In this document: positions 43,001 to 55,000 of the stretch, one piece after another
Layout: every line of letters begins with the position of its first letter
Numbering within the stretch: the stretch's first letter is position 1
Source of the DNA: Psococerastis gibbosa
Taxonomy: Eukaryota; Arthropoda; Insecta; Psocodea; Psocidae
Direction: 5' to 3'
NCBI GenBank assembly: GCA_963971405.1
Contig: OZ020489.1
Coordinates: 35,001,047-35,065,046, forward strand
Length of the DNA: 64,000 bases
Position numbers and translations under genes: made by a program
Notes under the pieces: generated by a model
The model's input: only the letters and a program-made list of their open reading frames with translations
Told to the model about the DNA's origin: nothing
Database searches by the model: none

Positions 43001-46000
43001 TTATTGGCCATTCTTAATCTTAAACCGGGACTCATCAGACCATTCCACATTATTCCATCGCTGTTCAGTCCATTTATTGTGGTTTTTGGCCCATCGAAGG
43101 CGCTTTACAACCTGCACCTGCGATAGCGCTGGTTTTTTCTTCGCAGAATAAACGCTGTAACTCATTTGTTTCAATACTCTTGTGCATGATTTCACACATA
43201 GAGGTTTCCTCTGTAACTTTGTTCCATCCAGCACAGACATTTCTTTAGTTATTTGCCTTCTATTCTTTGAAATTAAACGACTTAAAGCGGTTAAGTCACG
43301 ATCAGCGATTTTCTTCTGTGCGTCTGGTCGTTTCTTTGGCAAGGCACTTTTTTTAAAACGGTTTATTACTGACTGGATGGTGGATCGACTCAGCAAAAAC
43401 TGTGAACCTATTTTTCGCTGAAACATACCTTCACAATGAAGAAGAATTATTGTTTCGGACAAATCTTCGGCCAAAGGTCTTCCTCCTCCCATTTTCAAAA
43501 TTTGACAATGAAAGATAGCGAAGAAGACAGATATTCCTTGGGGCTACATATGCATTCGTTTTCAAATGTAATGAGAATCATTGGATTGGATTGGATTCAC
43601 TTCACCAAAAAATGAAATTAGCAACTACTTTAACTTTAACGAGCATAGTTTACTTACCAGACCAGGTGGGGCATCACGTGGTCTGACAATGGTTGGATAC
43701 ACAAGATCAAACTTTGCGTTGTCATTGACATCAGGCTCTTCCAGCACATAGTCTGTGCACTCAAACATCTAAAAGTGCAAATTGGAATAAATACAAATGA
43801 AATTTCCCATTTCGTATAACAACAAAGCAAAGCAATAAAGACATTAAGAGGACATGCTATGTAGAAAATGTGCACCCCAAAAATTGTTGTTTTTATTGAC
43901 TTTTTATTTTTTGTTTAATTAACAAAACAAGTCATTAAAAATTTGGCTCATGGAAGTTGTAGAAGACTGCTTCATGCATCATTTAATAGGAAATATTAAA
44001 TTTTTGGTACCTTAGTTCTTTCATAAATACCAGAACGGACTAAAATTGTGCGTATTCTGGGATTTTTGGAAGAACGACAAAACCTAAAAGTAAAAATACC
44101 CCATTATATGATGCACGAAGTAGTCTTCTACAACTTCCATGAGCCAAATCATTAATGACTTCCTTTGTTAATTAAATAGAAAATAAAAAGTCCATAAAAA
44201 AACCAATTTTGGGGTGCTAATTTTCTACGTAGCATGTCCTCTTAAGTCACCAGGCCATAAAATACTAACACATTTGTTGGTGCCCCTGCCACCACTACCC
44301 AACAAGCTACAAACACATATTGACAGTTAGGCCCTTTTCCCATAATCTGCAATCCGCCCCGGCCGTTTGGGCAACCTACATTGTAACTTTTTCCCGGGTG
44401 CGCGAGTCACCCCATCCCATCGTGCTGAATCTTAGCCAACGGTTTTCAGAGGTCAAAGGTTATAAATTTAATGTATACTCCAATATAGCGCTCATTCTCA
44501 GCTGAACCTCTGCCTTGATGATTTGCCCGTATTTCTACCTATCCGTTTGAAGATCTTATAGTGTTCACTACACCATAAGTCGCAGAAATGTAGATCTACA
44601 CCGTTAGACAAAGCGACAGTGCATTCCTGTAAAAGGGTCACGAAATTGTTGCAGTTGGCAGACAGATGGTATTGTAGAGAAATTGATAGATTATTAATTT
44701 GAAACGGTTTCTAAGCAATTTATGAATTTTGTTTTAAGAAGACCGTGAACACCGTGGAACGGTAAGAAATGGACTAACCTTAAGATCAAGCGGGTCTCCA
44801 GAAAGCTGCCCATCAATTATAGTAAGAGAGTGACATGTGACCATTCCATGAACAAGGGGGGATGGCTTCAGCAGAGACATATCTCTTATGGGCTCCTCCC
44901 ACTCAGAGTCTGTGGTCGTTGGAACAACTCCCCACATGTCAAGACCATCCTCGGTCAAAGTCCCAGTCTTGAACAAAAGAAAAACATTTAACATTAATTG
45001 TGAAATATTATCAATTTTCAAACTTTGTTTTTGTTTTCTTCTTTGTCAGCCAACGCCTGTCCTTGGCTGGTAGGCAGTTGACACTGTGCCGCGTAATAGA
45101 GCTGGCCCAATCCCGTCTGTGTCGTAGTTCGGATTTCTACCTCAATGCCAGTGCAGCTGAATAGGTGGGGAGGGGAGGGGAGGGGAGGGGGGTGTTTATG
45201 TAATGTTATATATAATTTTATTAATTTTATGGCAAAGTTCATCAGAACAGCCAGTCAGAGGACAAGAAGTGTTGGCATAATCACAAAGACTTTCAGTTGT
45301 AATTGTAATTTTTGAAGAACTTTTTATGAACCCAGGCCATATTAAAGTGGCCCATAGGTTCCTTGTCCAATTGTCCAATGCCAACGGCTTCATAGATTTC
45401 GGACATCATTTTTATAAATAAATAAATATCGGCTTTTTTTTGTTCTATTACTAGACCAACCTAGCGGAGTTAGGGCAGAAAACCCTCTCTTACACTCAAC
45501 TAGGAAAGCCCGGGACCGCCTGCTTTACATGCCCTCCGAAGCATGGCCAGAAAATATAGCAAGTGTGGGACTCGAACCAACAACCTTTCGGGTGAAAGTT
45601 GGAGTCCGTTCTACTACTCTACATGTCCTGACATTTTTATTGTTTCCGTATGAATTTTTGGCCATTGGCAAACGTACGCCGGCTACAAGCGATAGTGAAC
45701 AAGCTGAGAAAAGCTTCCCATTGACGCACTGAAAAAGGCGAAAGCATGACTATTAACCAAGTACAGATACGAGTCGATACGGCCGGAGTTACTTAATGAA
45801 GCAGTTCAATCCGGTATGATAGACCGGTAAAATTATTTTACATGTTTGCATATTCAGCAACTCACCTTATCAAAGCAAACACAATCGACAGAGCCGGAAA
45901 CATTGATGGACCGGGGACTGGTGCAGTAGATGCCGTTTTGCTTGAGCCGTAGCTGCGCGTACATGCGACCAACAGTCATTGCTGCGGGCAGAGCAGGAGG

Positions 46001-49000
46001 CACCACTATGGTAATAAGGTCTAAGGCTTCAATCGCGATTTCGGATACAGGAATGCCTCGCATGTGCTGCAAATCAAGACCTCAATGAAACTGGTGCAAG
46101 GTTAACAAGTTAAAGAACCGGTCCGAGTTTACTCGAACATGCTTTCCAATTTATAAACTAGTAGATAGACATAATGTGTAATTTCATAGTAAATAAGTTA
46201 AATCGTTAACTTTCGCATCCCTGGGTCCACCTCAATATATTAAAAACCCCTTAAAACTCAATTGCATATTCTGGAACGAACAGACCAATAAATTGTAACA
46301 GTAATAACAATGACAGGGCCCGCAATGTATTGGAGCGTGAATTTTCCATAATTTCTTCCAAAAATAATTTTTTGGGAAAGCAACCTGTTTGGTTTTATTA
46401 CTCTATTGAACACCTTAAACATACATGAAGGTAGAAATCATCGATAGGAAGGTTCCGCAGAATTTATTTTTAGTAATTTTTCATGAAAATTTGGGTTATT
46501 TTTATTTTTTTACCCCCAGAAGCAAACTATCAAGGGGCAAGCGACCCCATTCATTTTATTAACATTAAGAACGACTACAATATATGTGAATTTCAAAGAA
46601 ATCGTTGGAGCCGTTTTTGAGAAATAATTTTTTTAGACGTTTTTTTTGAGAATATAACCTCCCCAAATTAAGTTACGCCAAAATAAAAATAAATGTCTCG
46701 AGGTATGATTTTTGTAAATCTACATGCCAAATTTCTCAGAAATCGATGAACAGACTGAGCGACAGAAATTTCGTAAAAACCAATTTTTTTGGGTTCCTGG
46801 GACCTCAAAACGTGTAAATCCGTTGAAATCTTAGAGTCGATAATTTTGACCTTCACCAAGGTTTCCTTATAGGCTCTACTACGTACAAATTGGAAAGCAA
46901 TAAACTATTAGTAATAACAAGCGTCATTGTCAGGACGTTTGCGGCACTGTTTCAAAGAAAGTGGCAGAATTCTATTTTGTTACATTATTATATTGGTTAT
47001 TCTAGCCGTGGTAGAGAGTGTGGTAGCTCGCTTCGTACTAATTTATAAGCATCCACAAAACATGAACAGAAAAGAAGAAGGATTAAAAGTAAACAGAATA
47101 TGGTATCCAGCCCTCAACAAAACAACAACAAAGAGAGTGACGCCAACGAGCCAATTAGAAACGAGTACGCCTGTGCACCGAAGCACACCTGCACCAGTCA
47201 GTTCCTACGGTACCTCCGCGATACAACCTTAGAACCACTGAAGATGTCGACCGCAGTTGTCGACTAAACGTTTGGAAGCTTACTTTCAAATCGATCACGG
47301 CCTATTGGCCCGGATTCTACTGTTCCCTAAACTTGACTAACACACTTAACTAAGGATAACTCGATTTTACCGACATTATGAAGACTCTTTAAGATTCCTC
47401 TTCAGAACGAAAAAAATAACCACCCAAATACGTTTCTTAGATTATCCCAAAAGGACCATCAATAATATTGTAAAACGGAAAATTTATCATTAGATTTGAA
47501 CATTTATTTACCTTAGTAATGATAGTGTAAATAAATCCAAAGCTGGCAATGCATCCAAGAAGCTCCACAAACTTGTATGAGTCCTGCTCAAACTTGAAAT
47601 CGACTGGTGGGGGATACATAATGGAACGAACGAGGTCACCTGGAATCATAATTTGCAATAGATTATAACAACGAGTTTTGCAGTAATTAATCACATTTAT
47701 TTCAAAATGTTGATAGGGTGTAACTGATACTTATAGGGGAGTCTACTTATTCCCCGCATATAGCTATAGGCTACACATAGTTTAGCAGCAGCCCTATTAT
47801 GGCGATTTGGGATTAACATAATACTGGGGTTTATTAATTAGTTCTAAACAAATGAGTGCAAAATGCGCGGCAAATTAAAAAAAACTCGGCTATATTTTTG
47901 GTGAGTTTTCAATTTTTTCCCCCTTAGATGTATTATACATTATTAAGATTCTTATTATATTTCAAAATTTTACCTGCTGATTTTAATGTTTATTAGTATT
48001 TCTTTCAATTATAAAACAATGCAACCATTCTCCCGTATTCCAATAATATATACATTTGGATTTCCCGCGCATATTTTAACACCGCCAAGTGACACCTTAC
48101 TAATGCGGCATTAAAAAATAAAGCCGGTATTACCTTAATCCCAAATCACCATAATAGGGCTGCAGGATGTAAATAGAGGCTATGAGTATGGAGTACCCAA
48201 GTATTTCTAGACTGCATCCTTGCCTTTGAGGTAAGAGGATGAGGGACAACGATATATATATTGATCAACAGTATGATGTAGGGGAGGAGTACGCCTATGG
48301 CAGCGAGCGGTGATACATGCGGTAAATGTCACGGGCCTGTTTTTGCGACTTTAAGCCTAATTAAACTGTTTCAGTGCGGTTATAATTGGTTAAGTAGGAC
48401 AGAAGTGTGATAAAATCCTTTTTTTAAATCGGTTTATCCAATATAAAGCAGTTTTACTGACTAAAAATACGTTTTTAAATCCAGTGTACGCTTCAAAACA
48501 AGTTGAAACCTGTGTTGTGATTACATATCTGGCCATACTCGAGTATAAGCCAGTGGCGCAACGTTGGGAGAGGCTATGGATGGAAATGAAGCCCCGGGTA
48601 GCGGTGTGTCTGATGCTTCCAGAAGGAAACCAAAATTATTGACTTCACCCACGCGGGAGAGGTCAAATTCGGAGGGTCCAGGTCCAAAAGCGTGGTTCCA
48701 CGAAATGGGTGAGAATGAACAGAATTCTCTATTACTTGATAAAGATGAAGCCCTGAGGCAACAAGAACGTACAAACATGTTTCCTAAGAGGACGGTATTA
48801 CGGCGGACGCCTCCAAAAAGCAACTTGTTAGATTCCACCAATGCCAATGGGACTCCTCCTGTTTCCAAAAGACCGCGATGCGAAGAACAGGATGCCAGCC
48901 CGGAAGTGTTTTCAACCCCTCGTTACCAGACGATTAGGGTCGTTAGTAAGGATATACCTTTCACTACTACCCCCGAGCACCAGAAGGTATGGGAAATAGT

Positions 49001-52000
49001 TTCAGATCTCAAATGTGTCCGGCAGTCGCTTACTACTGAGGATTCTTTAGCTCTGTTAGACAAAATAATTCTTCTCGTTCAGAGCCTTAACCCTGTTTTT
49101 AAGACTTCTAGGGGCGTTGACTCTGAAACACAAACATACCCTAAGCGTGATGCTAAGGACCTGCAAAATATCGAAGAAATCCACCGAAACATGTTGGAGG
49201 CTAAAAACTCAGCGGATTTTTCGAAGTTAATCTTAATGAACTGGCCTCAACCTGCTTTCCGGTGCACCAAACTTCAAAAGAAAAGTATAATCAGAAGTGA
49301 AGGTATGCGTTTCTTACTGGTGGATAAAATGGAAGACAATATTTTAATGAACTCATTAAGCAGGCAATTGCCTGCTATTAACAGGGTTATGTCAACGAAG
49401 TTGGAAACGGGAAAAATCGTCTTGATAAAGAGTAGTGACCACGTCTTATATGAAGACGAACTCTCAGAAGCTGAAGTTGAGACTGCACAAGAATTAATTC
49501 TGGGGCTTGTGGGTGAAACTCCAAATTTCGAACATATTGTTGAGTTAATTGAAAAAGTGGGCAGTAAGTGTCAAGAAATGGGGGTTCAGTCAATTACGAT
49601 GGCAGCGCCGCATGAAGTAATTGAGCATGGCCAGCTTCGTAAACTTGCAGAAAGTATTCTGCACAGCCGCCAAATTTCGGTAAGAATCTGTATACAGAGG
49701 AAGGGGCCACATGCCGACGGTGAAGCTAAGAAGGTTGTCCGCGGAAGAGCTCGACGTAATAATGACGCAGTAACCGTCAAAATGTCTGATAATCTCACCT
49801 TTGCTGAGGCAGTGGGAAAACTGAGAGCAGAGATTAACCCTGACGATGTCGGTGTGGAAATCAAAAGAGTTGTTAAAAAACAGGATGGTAATCTGAACGT
49901 TTATTTCAAAGAAAAGAAATCTGGGGGCAGGAACAATTTCGCAGTGAAAATTAAAGAGAAAATAAACTCAGAAGTTATTTTAAAAAACTCGGAAGGCGTA
50001 CTTTTTGTATCAAACTTAGATGAATTTACTAAGGAGACCGAATTACAAGACGCCTTTAGCTCATCACTTTCTATTGATGCAAAGGAAATTAAGGTAGCAG
50101 GAATTCGGCAAGCTCGCAATCTTACGTACTTTAGCTCTGTTACACTTCCAATAGAGGCAGCATTGTTGGCGGCAGACAGGGGTTTTATTACGGTGGGTTG
50201 GACAAGAGCAAAAGTCCGCGAGAAATTCAATCCGGATTTTTGTCGGAAGTGCAAGCGTTATGGTCATTCATCATGGCGGTGTGAAGGCACTGAAAGTAAA
50301 GAACTTTGTAGACGTTGCGGAGCAGAAGGGCACAGAGCAAAGGATTGTCAAGGGAATCTTCATTGTTACGCTTGCAACTGCGATGGGCATAGGATGGACT
50401 CCATGGCGTGTCCGGACTTTCGTAAAGCAGTGTATGCCTGCCGTAACCAAAAACATGCTCCCAGTGGAAATGTAAATGAAGACTCAGATATTAAAATAAA
50501 TGAAAATGACAGACATTAAATTTCTGCAAATAAATCTGCAACATGCCATAGCAGCATCTTCTATTTTAATCAAAACTATTAGTCGGGCACTCATCAACAT
50601 TACCCTGGTTCAAGAGCCCTGGTTGGGGAATGAGGGAAGACTACAAGGTCTCGGCGGGTTTAATGGGAATATCTTTGCTGCTGCGCCAGAAGAAAAACCC
50701 CGAGCCTGCATTTTAGCTACAGGAGTGCATTGTGAATTATTGCCGCAGTTTCTAACGAAGGACTTAGTCGCGGTGAAAGTTAAAATTGGCTATGAGGAGG
50801 CTGTAGTGGCTTCTTCCTACTTTGCTCACGATAGACCATGCCCACCCCTGGAAGTTGTGCACCTTGTGGAATTTTGCAAAAGTAACAATCTAGCCATTTT
50901 GTTGGGCTGTGATGGCAATGCTCACGTGGACTCATGGGGCAGCACCAACACCAATGGAAGAGGGGACGAGCTTTTGGAGTTTACTATGGAATTCGGCCTT
51001 AGGGTTATGAACAGGGGTTCGAAACCGACTTTTATAAATGCTATAAGGGAAGAAGTCCTTGATTTCACATTTGGATGTGGCAGAATAGAGAGGAGTCTTA
51101 GAGACTGGCAAGTCCTGGACGAAGAATCGGCATCCGACCACTGCTACGTAGCATTTGTTCTACTATTAAACATACCACAAGCTACCCCATCAGCTTTTCG
51201 CAACCCCAAGAAAACAAACTGGGCTGAGTATGAATTGCTTCTAAAAGATCGCCTTGGGGAATGCCCTCCTGCACCCGAGACTACGCATGAAGTTGAAGAT
51301 CTCTGCAACCGCGTGATGGAAGCCCTGAGGAGCTCCTTTAATGATAGTTGTCCCTTGTCTTCGACAAAAACTACTCACAAAACGCCTTGGTGGACCAGGA
51401 GAATTGAAAAGCTCCGAAAGCTAACCAACAAATTGCGTACAAGAGTAAGACGAGGTGATAACAACGTAGTAGCTACTGCTGATTACAAGGTTGTGCTACG
51501 GCAATATAAGCGAGAAATACGGGCTTCCAAACGGAGATGCTGGCGTTCTTACTGTGAAGAGATAGCAAATCTTCCAGAAGCAACAAGATTGCAGAAAACC
51601 TTATCTAAAGATAAACGCATTGTCAATGGACCTCTCTTCTGTACCAGAACGAATGGATTTACCACATGTGATGCCGAAGCCTTGAAGCTCTTAGTAGAGA
51701 CACATTTCCCGGAATGTACGTTTGACTCTGATGGTAATTTTCCTCCTGACGAAGTCTCTACAGCAGCCATTTCTTATGTCGACCCCACTTGGTTAACGGA
51801 AGAAAGAGTGACGTATGCTTTGGGAATGTTCTCCCCGTTTAAATCGCCAGGCACAGATGGCATCTTTCCGGTACTCCTACAAAAAGGAACTCGTGAGCTT
51901 ACTAAATTCCTTACAGAGATTTATAAGGGTTGTGTAAGATTTAGCTACATCCCCCTCAAGTGGCGGGAAGTACGTGTGATCTTCATTCCCAAGCATGGTA

Positions 52001-55000
52001 GATCAGACTACACCAAGCCGTCGGCGTTCAGACCCATCAGCCTCAGTTCATTCTTGCTAAAGACACTGGAAAGGCTTATCGAACGAGAAATCAGGCTTAC
52101 ACTCACCGGTACCAACGAACTACACGACGGACAGCACGGGTTCAGGCCAGGGCGGTCAACAGAAAGTGCCCTACATAGCCTGGTCTCGTATCTAGAAGGG
52201 AGTCTTGACAGTAAAGAAATGGCGCTCTGTGTATTTCTGGACGTGGATGGAGCTTTTTCAAATTTAATTCTGACTGCTATTGATGAATTATTAAAGAAAA
52301 GAAAGATTGACCCACAAATCAGGAAGTGGTTATTATGTATGCTCCGTCAACGATTGGTTGTCTGCACTCGAGGGGGGAGCACGATTCGAGCCTGGGTAGC
52401 TAGAGGCTGCGGACAGGGTGCAGTGACCTCGCCTATCGTATGGGACATTGTCGTGGACGAGCTGTTGTACATACTGTCGTGTAGCGGACTGTATGTCCAA
52501 GCATATGCAGATGACCTTGTTGTAGCTGTGAAAGGAATGGATTTGTCTGTCATTACCGAACTAATGCAACGCGCGCTCAATATAATCTCGCAGTGGTGTC
52601 GCCCCAAAGGCCTTAACATTAATGTCAGTAAGACGCAGTCGGTTCTTTTTACTAGGAGAAAGAAGCTAAAGAACACAACTCTGTTTCTTAATGATCAAGA
52701 AATTCCATCCTCAAAATGTGTTAAATTCTTAGGAGTTCATCTCGATTCAAAGCTTCTATGGAACAGTCACTTGGATTCAACAATAGCAAAGGCGCGCTCG
52801 GTTCTTTGGAGCCTGCGGGTTGGTTTTGGAAGTACCTGGGGTCTTACAACCAAAGTCATGAGGTGGCTTTATGTGGCTGTTGTGAGACCGGCGCTAAGTT
52901 ATGGTTGCGTTGTGTGGTGGAAACGAGCGTTGTTGGAGACATCAAAGCAGAAGCTGGCGAAAATACAAAGACTGGCTTGCATTTCAATATCTGGGGCAAT
53001 GCGATCAACTCCTACATCCGCGCTAGAGGTGTTATTGGACTTACAACCACTGTATCTGTATCTGGAACATACAGCATCCCTCTCGCTTCATCGATTGAGA
53101 ATTACCGGGTTGCTCTGCCGAAAAGCTCCTCGCAACGGCCATGCAGAAACATTCCATCTGAAGATGCCCAACGAACAGAAAATGCCATGTGATCGTATAG
53201 TCAGAGAAACCTACTTCACTGGGGCTCAGGCGCGTTTTCCCACCCGCGAAGAGTGGGATGAAAATCTCGGAGAAATAGTGTCAGGGTTCGACATTGTTCT
53301 CTACACAGACGGTTCGAAAATGAACGGGAAAGCCGGTGCAGGTATCTTCTGTGAGGACCCTCCCATTGCTATCTCACTCCCCCTCGGTGACTATGCGTCG
53401 GTCTTCCAAGCTGAGCTATTTGCTATACATGAAGGGATAAAGTGCTGTGAAGACTTTAGTGGCAAGGCCATTGCAGTTTGCTCCGATAGCAAATCCGCAA
53501 TTCAAGCCCTTCAACGGGGCTGTGCTACCTCTGCTGTTGTACGGGATTGTAAGGCTGCATACATGTCATTGAGACACCATAATTCCGTAACGCTGGTGTG
53601 GGTTCCCGGTCACAGTGGAGTGCTTGGCAATGAAAAAGCGGACGAACTAGCTCGTGCAGGATCAGCAGTTTTTCCAGTTGGTCCGGAGCCTATTCTCCCG
53701 GTCCCATGGAGGGTTATCCTTAACCAGGGGAACTGCGTCATGAGGGACAAGTGGAGCTCGGTGTGGTCCAGTGCAAGCGGAATGCATCACTCCAAGGCAT
53801 GTTTGCTCGGACCGGATGAGCGGCTAAAACGAGATGTCATCTCCAGCAGTCGACGAGCAGTACGCGCTGCTGCTGCTATGCTGACGGGACACGGCCCCTT
53901 CCGGGTTCACCTTGCTCGCTTGGGTGTACAGGTTCCCACGCAGGATTGCCGCTTCTGCGAGATTGGCGCTGAGACCGGGTGGCACGTGCTGATGGACTGC
54001 CCGGCTGTCTGGCGAAAACGTCTTTCCTCGGTCGGTTTTGCTTTGGGAGGACTACAGGCAGGGAAACAGCTTCGCCCAAAGGAGGCGGCGCGCTTCGCGA
54101 CCGCAATCGGGTTGTACGAGTGAGCAAGATGGGGCGTGTGTCCTATGGGCCCTCACCGTGGCCTGGGACTCTGCCAAAAAAATCTACTACTACTATGATG
54201 TAGGGGAAATCTGCATATCATATTTCACATACCCGTGCAATTTACCACCAAGAAATATTTATACATACCTACATACATGTACGAATGATTACTCTAATTT
54301 CTGAGTCAATTATTAACTACAAGTTTCTAATTATTATTCAAGTGTGAAATAAACGGAAAAATGGGGTAGCAAAACTGGAGCATTTCTGATTTTTTGAGAA
54401 CTAGTCACAGGCGGTTTGAAGCAGATGCAGCTGCAAGTTGTTTGGTATTCAACTCAAACTCCAATCCCAGCAAAAGCAACAGAGCGCGTATTCCAAGTGC
54501 TTGCAAAACAGGCCCAATACAGTCTGTAAACAGTCTGCAAACTCAAAACAATGTCATATTCAGCTTCCCAACCAAAACAACGATTCCATTTCTCCATTAG
54601 TTCTGTCTTTGCGCAGATAAGCGCGGGATAGGAACTTCAAACTCTAGCATAAATTGTTGTTTCGGTCCTTATGTGATATTTAATTAACGCCCTAAATTAA
54701 ACCTATTCATAGGCCAGTGCTACTGGGCATAGTATGGTAAAGCAACAGTGGGTAAATACTATTATGCAATACATTGTAACATTATGTGACTTAAATAGTT
54801 TCAAAACCGGCCCTCTTAAAAAGGTTCAATTTAAAATTAAAAAATATATAAATAAATAAATATAAATAAATGATGAACATAAAAAATAAAATGAAATGGC
54901 CAGATAGTTTTGAAACATATGGCTCATATGATATATAATACTGACATTAAACTAGCTTGGATTGAAGAAGCAACCTACTCGTTATAACCGAAAAAAGATC

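Larger units (their letters stand above)
48286..54193 (+). mobile_element. full-length non-LTR retrotransposon (R1/LOA/I group) with 14-bp TSD
   Basis: The direct repeat TATGATGTAGGGGA lies at 48272-48285 and 54194-54207. Between them are a 5' UTR of about 290 bp, ORF1, an overlapping ORF2 and a 3' UTR ending in CTACTAC repeats. Both ORFs are open from start to stop. An apurinic-type endonuclease, RT and RNase H in ORF2 place it in the I/R1/LOA assemblage; a tree would be needed for the clade. It sits antisense in the 7.8-kb intron between two ATPase exons. The exact duplication and open frames indicate a recent insertion. Confidence 0.92.
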
